Shown here: positions 33,232-44,424 of the stretch, piece after piece
How the letters are laid out: each line of letters starts with the position of its first letter
Position numbering within the stretch: position 1 is the first letter of the stretch
NCBI GenBank assembly: GCA_034769895.1
Contig: CM068367.1
Span: 707,700,885-707,764,884 of the forward strand
DNA length: 64,000 bases
Source: Magicicada septendecula
Lineage: Eukaryota > Arthropoda > Insecta > Hemiptera > Cicadidae
Reading direction: 5' to 3'
Made by a program: the position numbers and the translations under genes
Notes under the pieces: model-generated
What the model saw: the letters and a program-made list of their open reading frames with translations, nothing else
Told to the model about the DNA's origin: nothing
Databases searched by the model: none

Positions 33232-33735
33232 ATGACTTCAACAGACGGCTGTATTGTGGCTATAACGATTCTAGTCGTCCTGCTGGTGCTCGTATTGATT
33301 CTAAACTGTTTATTCAAAAAGAACGCAAGGCGACCGGCGCTGCAGGTCCAGTGGGGCTTACAGATCCTCCGGGTCCAGTGGGCCCGGTGGAACCTGCAGG
33401 TCCTCCGGGCCCAGTGGGACCTGCAGGTTTGGCAGCGTCCGACGTGGCGATCAGACTGGCACACTATTCTACAGACCACGTTCACGCAACACTACGCGTT
33501 GATCGCTGAGATTCTAAACCGTCCGATCGATCCGAACAGGCCGACCGACCCGTCCATGCACGAGACGATCTACAACAACTTCATTAAAGTGAGAATGACT
33601 AAACGTCCGAATACGATTATAGAGAAAGGTTCGACTTATGATCTGACCAACTACGATCTCAAAGCTATCGGCAAGTACGAGCCGAACCTGGAAGAGGCGA
33701 CGTTCCAACATCTGTGCGATGTGTTGAAGAAATAG
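33232..33735 (+). pseudogene. Membrane-anchored protein with an out-of-frame collagen-like segment
   Basis: The 167-codon frame starts with a membrane helix (residues 8-28) and ends with a plausible globular domain. Its middle (about 33345-33440) reads as repeated LQ.QW in this frame. In the neighbouring frame it reads as a collagen-like Gly-X-Y run rich in GPV and GPA, with two of the Gly positions changed to Asp and Glu. The natural product was therefore probably TM, collagen-like repeat, C-terminal domain. Two compensating indels now keep one long ORF open with a scrambled middle. Confidence 0.55.
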
Positions 33736-33936
33736 ACGCTCGACGCAGGGAATCGATGCTTAAGATTTTTGACTTACAGTCGATGGGTAGTTATCGTAAA
33801 AACGAGGAAGCAGTATCAGGAGCTAGATACCTAAAAAAAAACTGTGACGACTGTAGTAATGAGTCGAGTCGAGTTGTGGTGTGTATTATATACTACCGCT
33901 GTATAACAATTTAAACCCATTTTAACTCCTTGCGGT

Positions 33937-35421
33937 TCACGTCAAGATGTTGCAATGACGCGTGTAATCCTCCTTGTTGTTGAACGAAAGCATACCGTTG
34001 TAGCACTCTACCTCGTCTTTGTGGCATAACTTTATACCGTAGTAGAGCGTTGTGTCGCCGGTGGCTTCCAAATATTTGTTGTCCAACACCAGGCCGGTGT
34101 ATTGTCCGACCATCCCTGAAGACATCATGCGCTCGGCGTTGTCCGAGTACTCGGTGGCCCACAGAAACGCGCCGAGCGGCGCGCGGTACCCGGATGTCGG
34201 CACACCGAACACGTTGCGAGAAAAGTATTCGGTCATCACGCAGTCGTAGTAGGGCCACACGCCCGTACACCGACCGCCCAGCATCTGATCGGCCGTGCTC
34301 AGCGAGAACTGGGCTCGTTGGCCGATGCCGAACGGTGCCGGCAACGTTATGTTACCTTCCGTCTCTTGTTCGCTCGGCCCACCGGTGTCGAGGTTCAGAT
34401 TCACCGTAGTCCGTACGTTGACAACCTTACGTTTGCCGCCGACGTTGTCGATCATACGCAGATACTTGTGGCGACCACTCGGCAACGCTCCGTCTGTAGT
34501 CTTCGACGTGGCGGTGTCCTTGTTCTGTTCAAGCGCGCCGGTACGTACCGGCAAACCGTAGTCCGTGTAAGAGCATGTCTTTAGCATTTCGTTGTAGTAC
34601 GCGCCCGGTATCGGTTGGGTGGCGTCTGTCAAGGAGTTGGCGCATGGATCCAACAGGCGGTTGGTCTTTAGGTTGTCGCGCACCGTGGCGTTGTACACTC
34701 GCTTGTCGATCAACCGGTCCGAACTCCAGGGTACGATGTGCGACCAGTCGTCGAATTTCTAGTGCGCCTGGAGTACGGTGATCGGTTTACACACGGGCAG
34801 GCCGTCGCTGTAGCGTACGGACGTCTCTGTCACGTCACACACGCAGTTGATCTTCTCCAGCGGCTGGTCGATGTTGTCTATTTTACCGCCGCATATGTGT
34901 ACGGTGTTGCACGAGTCTAACACGTTCTCGTTGCCGATGTAGCCGGGATTCTTACACCGACAACCCAGTATGTAGTCTTCGGACTCGACCGTGTTGGATA
35001 TCAATACCAAGTCGCCGTGGAACGGGTTGCAATTGTCCGCTATTGTTCCAATCGACAGCGCGTACCCTTCGTTGGGCGCCACATTCTTTGGAATGACAGA
35101 CACGACACCGTTGTCGTCGTGGAAATTCGTATCCTCGTTAAAACGGTGGCAGCGTACGGTCAACTCTTTGCAGCCCATCAACGTGGTAACATCGTCCGTC
35201 AGACATTTGTGCAGACTCTTGGCGTTGCAGTCGTACCTGTTGCCCAGGTCCACCGTGGTAGGGTACGGATTGTATTGCACTCGCAAGTTAAACTTCGGTA
35301 TAGGCTGTTCTCGATACTGTAGCGGTTTCATCCGTTTCTCCGCCATAAAAACGGACGCCACGATCAACACCAGGGTGACTAGAATCAGTACGATTGTCAG
35401 TGTCAACGATTCGTTCATCAT
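33937..35421 (-). pseudogene. pif-1: per os infectivity factor 1-like gene with an in-frame TAG
   Basis: One frame runs for 495 codons with a single internal TAG at 34759-34761 (codon 221). The N-terminus has a membrane anchor (residues about 5-26). Many paired Cys residues follow, with a TTLMGCKELTVRC block and, after the stop, a LLDPC..SLTD block. Length, N-terminal anchor, Cys pattern and neighbours suggest PIF-1, an envelope protein needed for oral infection; assignment to another PIF family is possible. No other damage is evident, so decay is recent or the allele is polymorphic. The gene is divergent from the ORF at 35499 across 77 bp. Confidence 0.6.
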
Positions 35422-35498
35422 GGCGGCCGGTTTAACGAACGTATTAAAGTAGTATACAACATAATAGTAGCGTGAGTAGCATAGCTATCTTAAACACT

Positions 35499-36056
35499 AT
35501 GACAGAAGTATCTGCTCCAAATAATATCGTAGTAGCTTCGCCCAATTCGGCGTTTAGCCATCCGAAAAGACTCAAAGACAACATGATGTTCGAAGACGAA
35601 GACGCGGAACAACAACAAAAAGCACCGCAACGGCCCGTAATGAGTAGGACTAATAGACAGTCACAGCCGCCACAGCAGCAGCAGCAGAATAAGCCAACAA
35701 AACGTCAACCGGGTCCGGTACATACCGAAGCGCCTAGATTAAACTACAAATCACCGCAACAGACGTACGACGAAGCGTTAAATTTCGACGCTGTATTGTC
35801 GGACGAAGAGAGAGGCGGTAGCGGTGCTGCAGTCTCTGATACGAGTGCAGTCAAAGATTCCAAGTTTTCACATCTCATAAATTCGATAAACAACTCTGAG
35901 ATACTGTACCCGACCATCGTTCTGGGCATATCTGCAATCTCTCTGCTGGTAATTGTATTTCAAAAGTCCGTGTCCACCATAGTGAAATGCGTACTGATGC
36001 TATTATACTTAGCCATACTGGTGGTAACTGTGGTTGCCTTTAAAAATAAAGTATAG
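35499..36056 (+). CDS. Unassigned virion-type membrane protein, 185 aa
   Basis: The first ATG of the frame is at 35499. Residues 1-125 are disordered, with a Gln-rich tract and acidic patches. Two hydrophobic helices at about 136-155 and 161-181 end the protein just before a basic KNKV tail. This is a tail-anchored hairpin layout. The frame is intact and ends in TAG. No named family is recognised. A short AT-rich spacer with a CATAATAGTAG motif near 35459 separates it from the divergent pif-1-like gene. Confidence 0.65.
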   Translation: MTEVSAPNNIVVASPNSAFSHPKRLKDNMMFEDEDAEQQQKAPQRPVMSRTNRQSQPPQQQQQNKPTKRQPGPVHTEAPRLNYKSPQQTYDEALNFDAVLSDEERGGSGAAVSDTSAVKDSKFSHLINSINNSEILYPTIVLGISAISLLVIVFQKSVSTIVKCVLMLLYLAILVVTVVAFKNKV

Positions 36057-36112
36057 TAAATATAGACAGAATACCGTGAGGAGAGAATAATATACATACA
36101 TTTAATCTTTTG

Positions 36113-36334
36113 TCACGGACTCAGTCTTTCGCATTTTATTTTCATCATACAATATGAGTACATTGATTCCATAGGAATAGTATCGTCGAAGTACACGATG
36201 CTATCCCACAAGTAGACAATGTGTTCGTTTCGCACAAACACGGGACGTGTAGACTCGAACACGATGCTGTAGCCGATGCTATATAGTCGCGGTACGTCCA
36301 GAATCACTGTGCGCTGTGTTCTGTCCACTTTCTT
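36113..36334 (-). pseudogene. 3' part of a small viral gene split by a retrotransposon
   Basis: The minus-strand frame ends in TGA at 36113-36115 and stays open up to the LTR border at 36334. It continues in frame on the far side of the element at 46046-46127. With the duplicated TCTT counted once, both parts add up to exactly 100 codons including the stop. The product has no recognised domain. It is convergent with the membrane protein ending at 36056. Confidence 0.65.
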
Positions 36335-37955
36335 TGTAACTAGCTTTTCGCCGTGTTACAAATCCAGGGAACCCTTCGTAATTAAACTCCGTTAATTAGA
36401 AGGGCTGCCTACGTTGTAACAGAATTGATCACAAATAATTAAAATAACATATTACTTACTAGCTGTGTAATTGTTTACTTTGTGTAAGGAAACAATGGCA
36501 AGGTATACAATTGATTTAAGCACTCCTCATATGTGTGTAACAAGAAGACTTCTCTTTATTCAATATTTAAGAAAAACATATACTGACTGATGCCATGACA
36601 TTACTAACTCAATTATTAAATTATCGAAAGGTTTCTTTAAACTTTGGCATCAAACTAGATTCTATATATAGTTATACCTCGGATCCGGGTGAACTTTCTG
36701 TATTAAAACTTTTAATTATAGTCTTTTCATGATATTAGCTTGCAAGACTTTCTTTTAATTCAACATTTAAGAATGGTATTATTGCTTGAGTCATATTACT
36801 CTACATTAACCTATAAACTGTTACAACGTATGAAGTTAGAATAGTTACATGAAATATTAATTAATAAGATATAATCTTATAAACATTAGATTTAATTTAT
36901 AAGTCTTTACAAAGTTAATCATTTCTGAAAAGTCTCTTTCAAGATGTGTTGTGTAACAAATATTAGTAACCCTCGATAGACAGGCTATCGAGTCACCTTT
37001 TAATTGGTATGCAGAAGACTCCTCCTGGGGTATCAGTCTTGGGAAACAGGAACAGCTACGTCGTCATCTCGGTCTGGCTTTCCTCTGTAAAGGCTCCAAA
37101 GTTAGCAGGGAGAACAATAGGTCATGTAGTTATCTACGATGATCATGTAGATTCTCGGATGTCCTGATCTGCATATTCTGTCAAGTGCAGTAGAGTTTGT
37201 GGCTTCTGCTAGTTCACATCTCCGGGTATTACTTTGGAATAGTTGTTATACGTTGAAGTACGTAGTCATCTTGTGTTACACTTTTTGTTTTACATAACTT
37301 TAAACTTATTGTCTATTCACATGACTACATTAATTAATACATCCAGATGCTTTAAACAAACTACATCTGGTACACTTTCTGAAGATGAAACCAAATATGA
37401 TACACATATTTGAAGAGCATAGCTCTTACGTCTACACTGTACGGAGTCGCCCTTGCAAGAGAGAGAATTTACGCTCCCTTCGCCAGGTACTGGACAAAAG
37501 TTAGTGGGACAACTTCCGCGCGAGAATATAGTTCCTAACTATATTTAAGTTAACTTTTTTATTTATTTAAACTATCCTTAAACAAATATATATAATTTAA
37601 ATCAGTTGTTTTAGCGACTATTTATGTCTTCAGATTTTATTATTATTAACATTAGTTTTTTATCTTATTCTTACTCACACAAGACTCTGAAAGCATGTCG
37701 AGTCTGGAATCAACAGGAAAGCGCCTGCTTACAAGCAAAGGGTTAAATACGATATTAATAACGCTTTACAATTTATCTTTTTATTTGAGTATCTTATAAC
37801 TAATTAATTATAACTGATTAAGTTATAACTTATAACTGAGTACATACAGGTATCTTATATTAAAACAGTGAGATTTAAATAGCTTAAAACCTCGCAACCT
37901 TAATTTTTAAAATTTTTTTATTTTCTAGATTATTTCTTTTATTTAAATCGTCACA
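36335..37955 (-). repeat. 3' LTR of the Ty3/gypsy element
   Basis: In minus-strand sense the LTR starts TGTGACG at 37955 and ends GTTACA at 36335. It is preceded by a purine-rich GCGGTGGAGTA tract, the likely plus-strand primer. Confidence 0.9.
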
Positions 37956-38504
37956 TACTCCACCGCTTGAATTGCACGCTACGGTTTAGCTTTTTGAGTC
38001 TAACTCACTATGGGGCACTGGGATATTGAATGGGTTTAGTGTGTGTAATTTCTTTCACATAGTTGTTGCCTATAGTTACAACACAGTACACTTTATATTC
38101 TTATGAACTACCTTTTTTTTTTTTTTTACATACTATTTACACTAAATATTTACACACTTAAAACACAAAACTCTTTCTTATCTCTATCACTTAATTTTAC
38201 TACCGCTTTTTTGTTTGTCTTACTCTCTCTTCTGTAGAGTAACTTTCTAAATCTCTACTATTTAGAATTCTATCTTTTCTTCTGTGAGTCCTATATATAT
38301 ATATATATATAACTCATGTAGTTAATGAGTGTTAGTACCCATCTAGTTAATGATTATTCATTAATGCATGCTCCGCAGAACTGGAACTCAGGTTGATCAG
38401 GCCTCGTTTCCAAACTCTACGTTTTACATTTCTTACGCGGATTCAGAAATATAATTTTCTTTACTACCTAGTATTCCTTTTCCTTTTTTTTTTATACTAT
38501 ACCG
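37956..38504 (-). other. 3' untranslated internal region of the Ty3/gypsy element
   Basis: AT-rich sequence between the pol stop and the 3' LTR contains a TA microsatellite at about 38292-38310. No env-like ORF is present. Confidence 0.7.
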
Positions 38505-41500
38505 TCACTTCTTCTTATACAACTTTAGTTGCGAAATATGCGATCTCCGCACATATTTCTGAGTTGCAGGTTCGCACAGGGCTACTGTAACTGGAGTTAG
38601 GTACTTTTGGATTTGATAAGGGCCACACCATCTGAATGATAGTTTCGAGGTGGTCTTATCAATCGCACTACTAATGGGGTGAGTCTTGTACATTACCAAG
38701 TCACCTACTTGGTACCTGACTGAGTTGCTATGATTACCTTTCTCGTGGTATCTTCTGGATTTTTCCAAGCTTGCTCTCAAGTTAGAGCGGGCTTTGTTCC
38801 ATATTCTCTTTATCTGCTTATCCGTTATTTGCGGAGGCAGCAGATCGTGTATATTCCATTTTGTGGACAAAGGGTGGTTTGGTCTATACTTGTATAGTAA
38901 CTCGAACGGGGTCGACTTGTGACCTTCGTGGTAAGCCGAATTAAAAGCGTATTGAATCCAGGATAGATTTTGGTCCCACGACGTGTGATCGTTCGCATGA
39001 TAGGCGATTAGCGCAGATTTGAGGTTTCGTAGATACCTTTCAGCAATATTGCCTTGCGGTCGATACTCTGTAGTGGTTATATGGTCTATCCCTAACTTGA
39101 AACACATATTCCTAAATTCTTTTGCTTTAAACTGCGGACCGTTATCAGATACTATACGTACTGGAGTACCGTAATCTTTAAATAATCTTTCCTGTAGTAT
39201 TTTAACTGTTGTCGAAGCTAATGCTCGTCGCATGGGATACATCCATACAAATTTGGTGAACGAATCTACACATATCAGTAACATGGTATTTCCTGATTTG
39301 GATCGGGGATACGGACCTGAGAAATCTAGATAAAGTTTCGAAAAAGGGGTCTTTGGGATTTCTGATATCAATTGGCTTACTTGAGTATTTCTGGCGGGTT
39401 TGCTAAGGGCGCATAATGAACATTTCTTTACGAAGGTAGCTATTTCGCAGTTCATATTGTTCCAATGATATTCCTTTCGAATACGATGTATCGTCTTATT
39501 GATTCCCATATGGGCTCCTATGGTAGATGAATGGAAGTATTCCATTAGCATGGGCTTAATTACGTCCGGGGCTATTATTCTTAATTCCTTTCCGTCTCTT
39601 ATTTTGAGGCACAGTACATTCTTACTCAATACGTACTTCTCGGATTTAATACCTTGGGTAAGTTGTTCTATAATAGGCTCCAGTAAGGGGTCTTGTTGTT
39701 GATATAGGGCAATGTTTGTAAAGGCAAGGGGGAATTCAGTAATTACGGCGTTCGCGCTTGCTATTTCCGGCTTCACTATGTTTTCGGAAGTTTTAGTGGG
39801 TGACTGGAACATACGGGACAGGGTATCGGCGACTACATTTTGAGTACCTTTAATATGCTGCACTCTGAATTTGTAGCAGTTTAATTTCAATACCCATCTG
39901 CCAATTCGTCCTAATTGTTTAGGGTGATTCAATAACCATGATAACGCCTGATTGTCGGTTTCTAAAAGAAATTCCTTATGTTCTAGGAAGGGTTTAAACT
40001 TTTCGAATGCAAAAACAATTGCTAAACATTCCAATTCATATGCAGAATACTTTCTTTCTTGATCGCTCAGTGTTCGTGATGTATAACTAATTGGTAGTCT
40101 ACAGTTATCTATCTCTTGGTATATCACTGCACCTAACGCTACACTGGAACTGTCGGTTTGCACGACGAATGGTTTTGTTAAATCAGCTAATTGCAAAACT
40201 GGGGGAGATATAATGCTTTCTTTAAGTTGCTCAAACGCGTTTTGATGTATTGAGCTCCATTCGAACTTTGTTCCCTTCTTTCGTAAGGAGTTAAGGGGTG
40301 CTGCTATTTCGGCAAGATGGGGTATGTATTTGTGGAAATAATTCACCATACCTAAAAATCGGGCTATACCTTTTGCATCTCGTGGGGGTGCAAATTCTCT
40401 AATAGCACGGGTACGTTCGGGGTCAATGCTTACCTTTCCATTCGCTTTCACTATGTGTCCTAAGAAAGAAAACTGAGGTACAGCAAAACTTACCTTATTT
40501 GGGTTCACCGTTAATCCTGCTCTTAGTAAACGGGATAACACTTCACGCAAATGTCTGAGATGTTGTTCCATTGATTCACTGTATATTACGATGTCGTCCA
40601 AATAGTGGTACACATATTTAAATTTAATGTCGTGAAATATCTTCTCCAATAGTCTACTACATACGGAACTTCCTTGAGATATTCCAAAGGGTACCCTAGT
40701 AAATTGGTACAAGTTAAAAGGAACTGCAAACGCTGTTAGACGTTTGGATTCTTCTGAAAGAGGTATTTGATGAAAAGCTTGATTTAGATCCATTACCGTA
40801 AAAACCATCGCTTTAGTAAAATAGTGAAACGCACTATGGATGTCTGGAAGAGGTATTGATTCAAATTCTATTCTTTTATTTAATTGCCTGTAGTCTACAA
40901 CTAGTCGGTGTTTATCTGGTCCTTTCGGTACTAAAAAGGAGGGTGAAGAATATGGGGAAGTAGAGGGTTCTATGACTCCTTGGTCCAATAACTTATTGAT
41001 ATGGTTTCGCATGACTTCCATCTTGGGGGGCGACAACTTGTACGGGGGTAGTCGTATTACTTTCTGATCACTCAGATTAATTTTATACTCTATTAGGTCC
41101 GTAAGTCCTAGTTTTGGTGTAAGAACCGAAGAAAATTCTTTTATTAGTTTTGCTATTTTGACTCTATCTCTTCGTTCTAGGTGAGATAAATCTGAATCTT
41201 GGTGACTTACATGCGCAGTAGATGAACAACGTTTTTCTTCATTACTATCAAATTTATGTTTTCTTGTACGGTCAAATCTGAAATAAAATACTTGCTCGTA
41301 GATGTCAAGAATCATTCCAGTCTTACTAATAAAATCTGCACCTAATATTAAATCAGGTCCTAATTCTTTACATACTAACATTGTAAATATCCAACTTAGG
41401 TTTTTTATTTTAACCTTAACGGTAATGCTCAGGTTTATATTTATTTTACGTTTATCAGCGGTAGCACACTTTATATTCACAGGTTGGTTCCGTTTTACTA

Positions 41501-41630
41501 GATGATGTTTAGCTAACATGTCCGCTAATTCTAGGCTGATTAAAGTTCTACTAGATCCCGAATCAAGTAAGGCGATGGGGAATGTAACGCCTAAGTCGAC
41601 TCGTATTAATGGTAGTAGATTTTTTTCCAC
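38505..41630 (-). CDS. Ty3/gypsy Pol polyprotein, 1041 codons
   Basis: In order: aspartic protease with DSGSS (Asp23), reverse transcriptase with VPFGISQ and YLDD (343-346), and RNase H with an acidic residue at about 493, a YELE motif at 531-534 and a TDN motif at 558-560. The integrase has an HHCC zinc region (about 700-740) and catalytic Asp769, Asp829 and Glu864. A C-terminal GPY-type motif (WCGPYQI) follows near residue 1000. All key residues are present and the frame is uninterrupted. The start shown is simply where the frame opens; translation is expected by -1 frameshifting from gag. Confidence 0.95.
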   Translation of the reverse strand: MEKNLLPLIRVDLGVTFPIALLDSGSSRTLISLELADMLAKHHLVKRNQPVNIKCATADKRKININLSITVKVKIKNLSWIFTMLVCKELGPDLILGADFISKTGMILDIYEQVFYFRFDRTRKHKFDSNEEKRCSSTAHVSHQDSDLSHLERRDRVKIAKLIKEFSSVLTPKLGLTDLIEYKINLSDQKVIRLPPYKLSPPKMEVMRNHINKLLDQGVIEPSTSPYSSPSFLVPKGPDKHRLVVDYRQLNKRIEFESIPLPDIHSAFHYFTKAMVFTVMDLNQAFHQIPLSEESKRLTAFAVPFNLYQFTRVPFGISQGSSVCSRLLEKIFHDIKFKYVYHYLDDIVIYSESMEQHLRHLREVLSRLLRAGLTVNPNKVSFAVPQFSFLGHIVKANGKVSIDPERTRAIREFAPPRDAKGIARFLGMVNYFHKYIPHLAEIAAPLNSLRKKGTKFEWSSIHQNAFEQLKESIISPPVLQLADLTKPFVVQTDSSSVALGAVIYQEIDNCRLPISYTSRTLSDQERKYSAYELECLAIVFAFEKFKPFLEHKEFLLETDNQALSWLLNHPKQLGRIGRWVLKLNCYKFRVQHIKGTQNVVADTLSRMFQSPTKTSENIVKPEIASANAVITEFPLAFTNIALYQQQDPLLEPIIEQLTQGIKSEKYVLSKNVLCLKIRDGKELRIIAPDVIKPMLMEYFHSSTIGAHMGINKTIHRIRKEYHWNNMNCEIATFVKKCSLCALSKPARNTQVSQLISEIPKTPFSKLYLDFSGPYPRSKSGNTMLLICVDSFTKFVWMYPMRRALASTTVKILQERLFKDYGTPVRIVSDNGPQFKAKEFRNMCFKLGIDHITTTEYRPQGNIAERYLRNLKSALIAYHANDHTSWDQNLSWIQYAFNSAYHEGHKSTPFELLYKYRPNHPLSTKWNIHDLLPPQITDKQIKRIWNKARSNLRASLEKSRRYHEKGNHSNSVRYQVGDLVMYKTHPISSAIDKTTSKLSFRWCGPYQIQKYLTPVTVALCEPATQKYVRRSHISQLKLYKKK

Positions 41631-43285
41631 TTACATCTATTAATCGCATTATACTTTTCGCGAAATTCTCGCACATAGGGGTCGATATCTTTCGCACCTT
41701 TTTTGTTTTTTACTTGGTTACAGAATAATTCATTCTTATTATTATTATTGGTTTCTTTTAGTTTACCTAGTTTCGAGTAGCTGCGGAAGACACAGGTTTT
41801 CGGGTCTCCCTGCCTTACATGTTTTTTTGAATTGGGGTTATTCCGTTCCAATGGCTTACTTTTGCACTCTCTACTTATGTGCCCATATTTGCCACAATTA
41901 TAACAGGTGGGTTTTCTGCGAGGTGGGTACTTGGTTTCCGCTTTATCTGGGTTTACAGTTAACTTACCAGCTTTGCGCACATAGTGAGGTCTACTAGAAA
42001 CTTGACTTTCATACGAGGTTGTTACATCAGGCAGTAGTGCTCGCAATTGATGTCTATTATTTCCAGAGGTTTTCATTGCTTCTCTATTTTGATCTGAGTA
42101 CCATACATTTGAAGAATGGATACTGCACTGTTCCAGATCAGCAATCGTATTGGGTCTATTCATCAATGATAGCCGAGATCTTTCTTCGGGTGACACTCCT
42201 ATTAAAATGGTGTCCACTAGTTGTGTTTCATTCCAGTTTACACGTAGTAGTCGAGAGGACTCCCTAATATCGGAGATGTAGTGAGCTAATCTCTCCTGAT
42301 GTCCTTGTACTCGGAGTACTGTCTTCCTTTTTATTTCTTCATAGATGCCGGTGGGAATAAAGTATTTTATTAAAGAACTATGTAACTCTTCTACTGGGAA
42401 AGTAGAGGTTAGGGCTTCTAGCACACGATTTTTTAACGGGGGTTTACACTTTGGTAATAGAACTTGTAAAATTTGCCAGTCATTCAGCTGCTGTAGATCC
42501 TTTATCTGAAGAAGATAACTAATAAATGTTAGTAACTTGGAAACATTTAAACCATCTGTATAAGGGATTTCGGTTAAAATCTTCTCCACAGGGTGAGTCA
42601 TTTTTCCGTATAGATCTGCATTATAGTTCATAGGGGTAATTCCTCGATGAGGGAGATTAGATTCATTGTTTCCGGGACGAAACTGAAAATGTTCGGGAGG
42701 AGGGGGATTTACATCTGTATTAGTATTTTGTTCTGGGTTCGCTTGCACTTGCGATACGATAGGTGAGTTCCGATCCGAGTTAGGCGGAGGTAAACCAGTG
42801 GTGGGGGATTGTACTGGGGAGGTGTGTAATTTCATTAATGATTTCTCTATTTCCTCCATCCTGAATGAGTCGGATTTTCGTCTTAAATCGTTGATAATTG
42901 AAGGTAAGCGACGTAGAGCTTCGTCTGCTAGCTTTTGTACATCAACGGGTATTTCTGTGAGATTCGGCCAGATCGACAAATTTTTTATTCGCCTGGTTAA
43001 ATGCTCTATTCTCTGGGTAGTCCGCAAAATTTTTGCCGGAGATTTCTCGTCTTGGAGTGTTTGAGACAATAAGTATAGTTCACTATACTTGGCAGTACAA
43101 ATTTCTTTCTCGCCTTCATAATCGAGTTGGCTTAGATTGTTTAATTGCACGGGCGCATCAAATCCACATTCGCGAATTGAACTTCGTAATTCCGCGACTG
43201 TTACATCAGCATGGGGTAGTCCACGCAAAAGAGCTTCGTAAGACAGCTCGTCTTTTAATAACAAATCCGGGTTAAATTGGGCCAT
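41606..43285 (-). CDS. Ty3/gypsy Gag, 559 aa
   Basis: An ATG start 1.1 kb downstream of the 5' LTR opens a frame with a helical N-terminal region, a Pro-rich linker (about 155-205), a capsid-like region and a CCHC zinc knuckle, CYNCGKYGHISREC, at about 461-474. The C-terminal tail is basic. The stop overlaps the pol frame by 25 bases. Confidence 0.9.
   Translation of the reverse strand: MAQFNPDLLLKDELSYEALLRGLPHADVTVAELRSSIRECGFDAPVQLNNLSQLDYEGEKEICTAKYSELYLLSQTLQDEKSPAKILRTTQRIEHLTRRIKNLSIWPNLTEIPVDVQKLADEALRRLPSIINDLRRKSDSFRMEEIEKSLMKLHTSPVQSPTTGLPPPNSDRNSPIVSQVQANPEQNTNTDVNPPPPEHFQFRPGNNESNLPHRGITPMNYNADLYGKMTHPVEKILTEIPYTDGLNVSKLLTFISYLLQIKDLQQLNDWQILQVLLPKCKPPLKNRVLEALTSTFPVEELHSSLIKYFIPTGIYEEIKRKTVLRVQGHQERLAHYISDIRESSRLLRVNWNETQLVDTILIGVSPEERSRLSLMNRPNTIADLEQCSIHSSNVWYSDQNREAMKTSGNNRHQLRALLPDVTTSYESQVSSRPHYVRKAGKLTVNPDKAETKYPPRRKPTCYNCGKYGHISRECKSKPLERNNPNSKKHVRQGDPKTCVFRSYSKLGKLKETNNNNKNELFCNQVKNKKGAKDIDPYVREFREKYNAINRCKWKKIYYH
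41620..41626 (-). promoter_or_regulatory. Probable -1 frameshift site, run of seven A
   Basis: In minus-strand sense, TGG AAA AAA ATC is read in the gag frame inside the short gag/pol overlap. A backward slip by one base gives the pol frame. Homopolymeric A runs are common slip sites in gypsy elements. No downstream pseudoknot was worked out. Confidence 0.6.
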
Positions 43286-44424
43286 TTTGTTCTAACACAT
43301 TAGCACGTACTTAAAATTAATACTACTATATTACACATATATTACATATAACAAATTCACAAGTAATCAATTTACACAAATTAGAAAAGAACAATTTCTC
43401 TTCTAAGGGAGAGACAGAAATCACACACACATATCTTTCAATGTTAAATAGCCGATCAGCTGTTTACTGGGATGTAGGTCAGAGGGTGGCCTACATATTT
43501 AGTTAACAAAGGAGGGTGAGAGTGTGTGACAATGGGGTGTTTGCTTGTATTGTTCACTACACAATGCGAGTGAATAACACCAACGATTTGAAACCGGTCG
43601 TTTTAAACTTGAGAAGGGGAGCACACTTTTGTACAACACATTTATTATTATTCCGCTTAGACAACACTTTGGCTTCGTTCATTCATAAACTTTTCTCAAT
43701 TAAATAATTACTTATTTGGTTCACAAGTTTTAAATCACGACTTCTACTTAATTACTTTATTATTATTTACAAAGTTATTTTTATCAATTTTTTTTTATAA
43801 CACATACTAGTGTATGTAAGCTATGTAGTTGGACATACACTGTGCAGAATGATTCAGGAGACAACAGGTCGTAGTTTGTCGTAAACAAACCTGTTACAGA
43901 TTGTTCGGTTGACCAAAATTGTTATGCTTGGTCACAATTCATGTATGCAAGTACTTACATCGAATTATTCAGGTTGTGCCGGTAGGAACCTGCATATAGC
44001 ATTTTGCATTGTATGACGCTAATGACATTTTACTTATACATACTACCATCTACGTATTAATACATATTACATTATTTAATAGTGTATTAAATATGTTTTG
44101 AACATTACATTTATTAAAGTAACTTTCTGAGTGCATATATCAATATTAAACATTTAGTTATTAATTATACTATTTATGTTTATCCACGCATAAATAGTGA
44201 ATGCAATTTGTTTGTGACACATATATATACAATTAAAACTCTTTCCTTTGTTTCCTTTATTTTTTTTTTTTATTTCAAATAATGTAAGCAGAGTAACGCA
44301 CTTTTGTTTACGTCACGATGCTTAACTACCCTTTACATAAATTAGCAGAGTGAATGCACTTTTATGACACTCTGTAAACAATTACCCTTTTATTTTTTTA
44401 CAATTTAGCAGAGTGGCGCACTTT
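43286..44424 (-). other. 5' leader of the Ty3/gypsy element
   Basis: No ORF is supported. Next to the LTR three diverged repeats carry AGCAGAGT followed by a GCAC core, near 44287, 44344 and 44407 (plus-strand reading). The one next to the LTR covers the place where the primer binding site should be. The expected TGG at the start of a classic primer site is not obvious. Confidence 0.6.
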
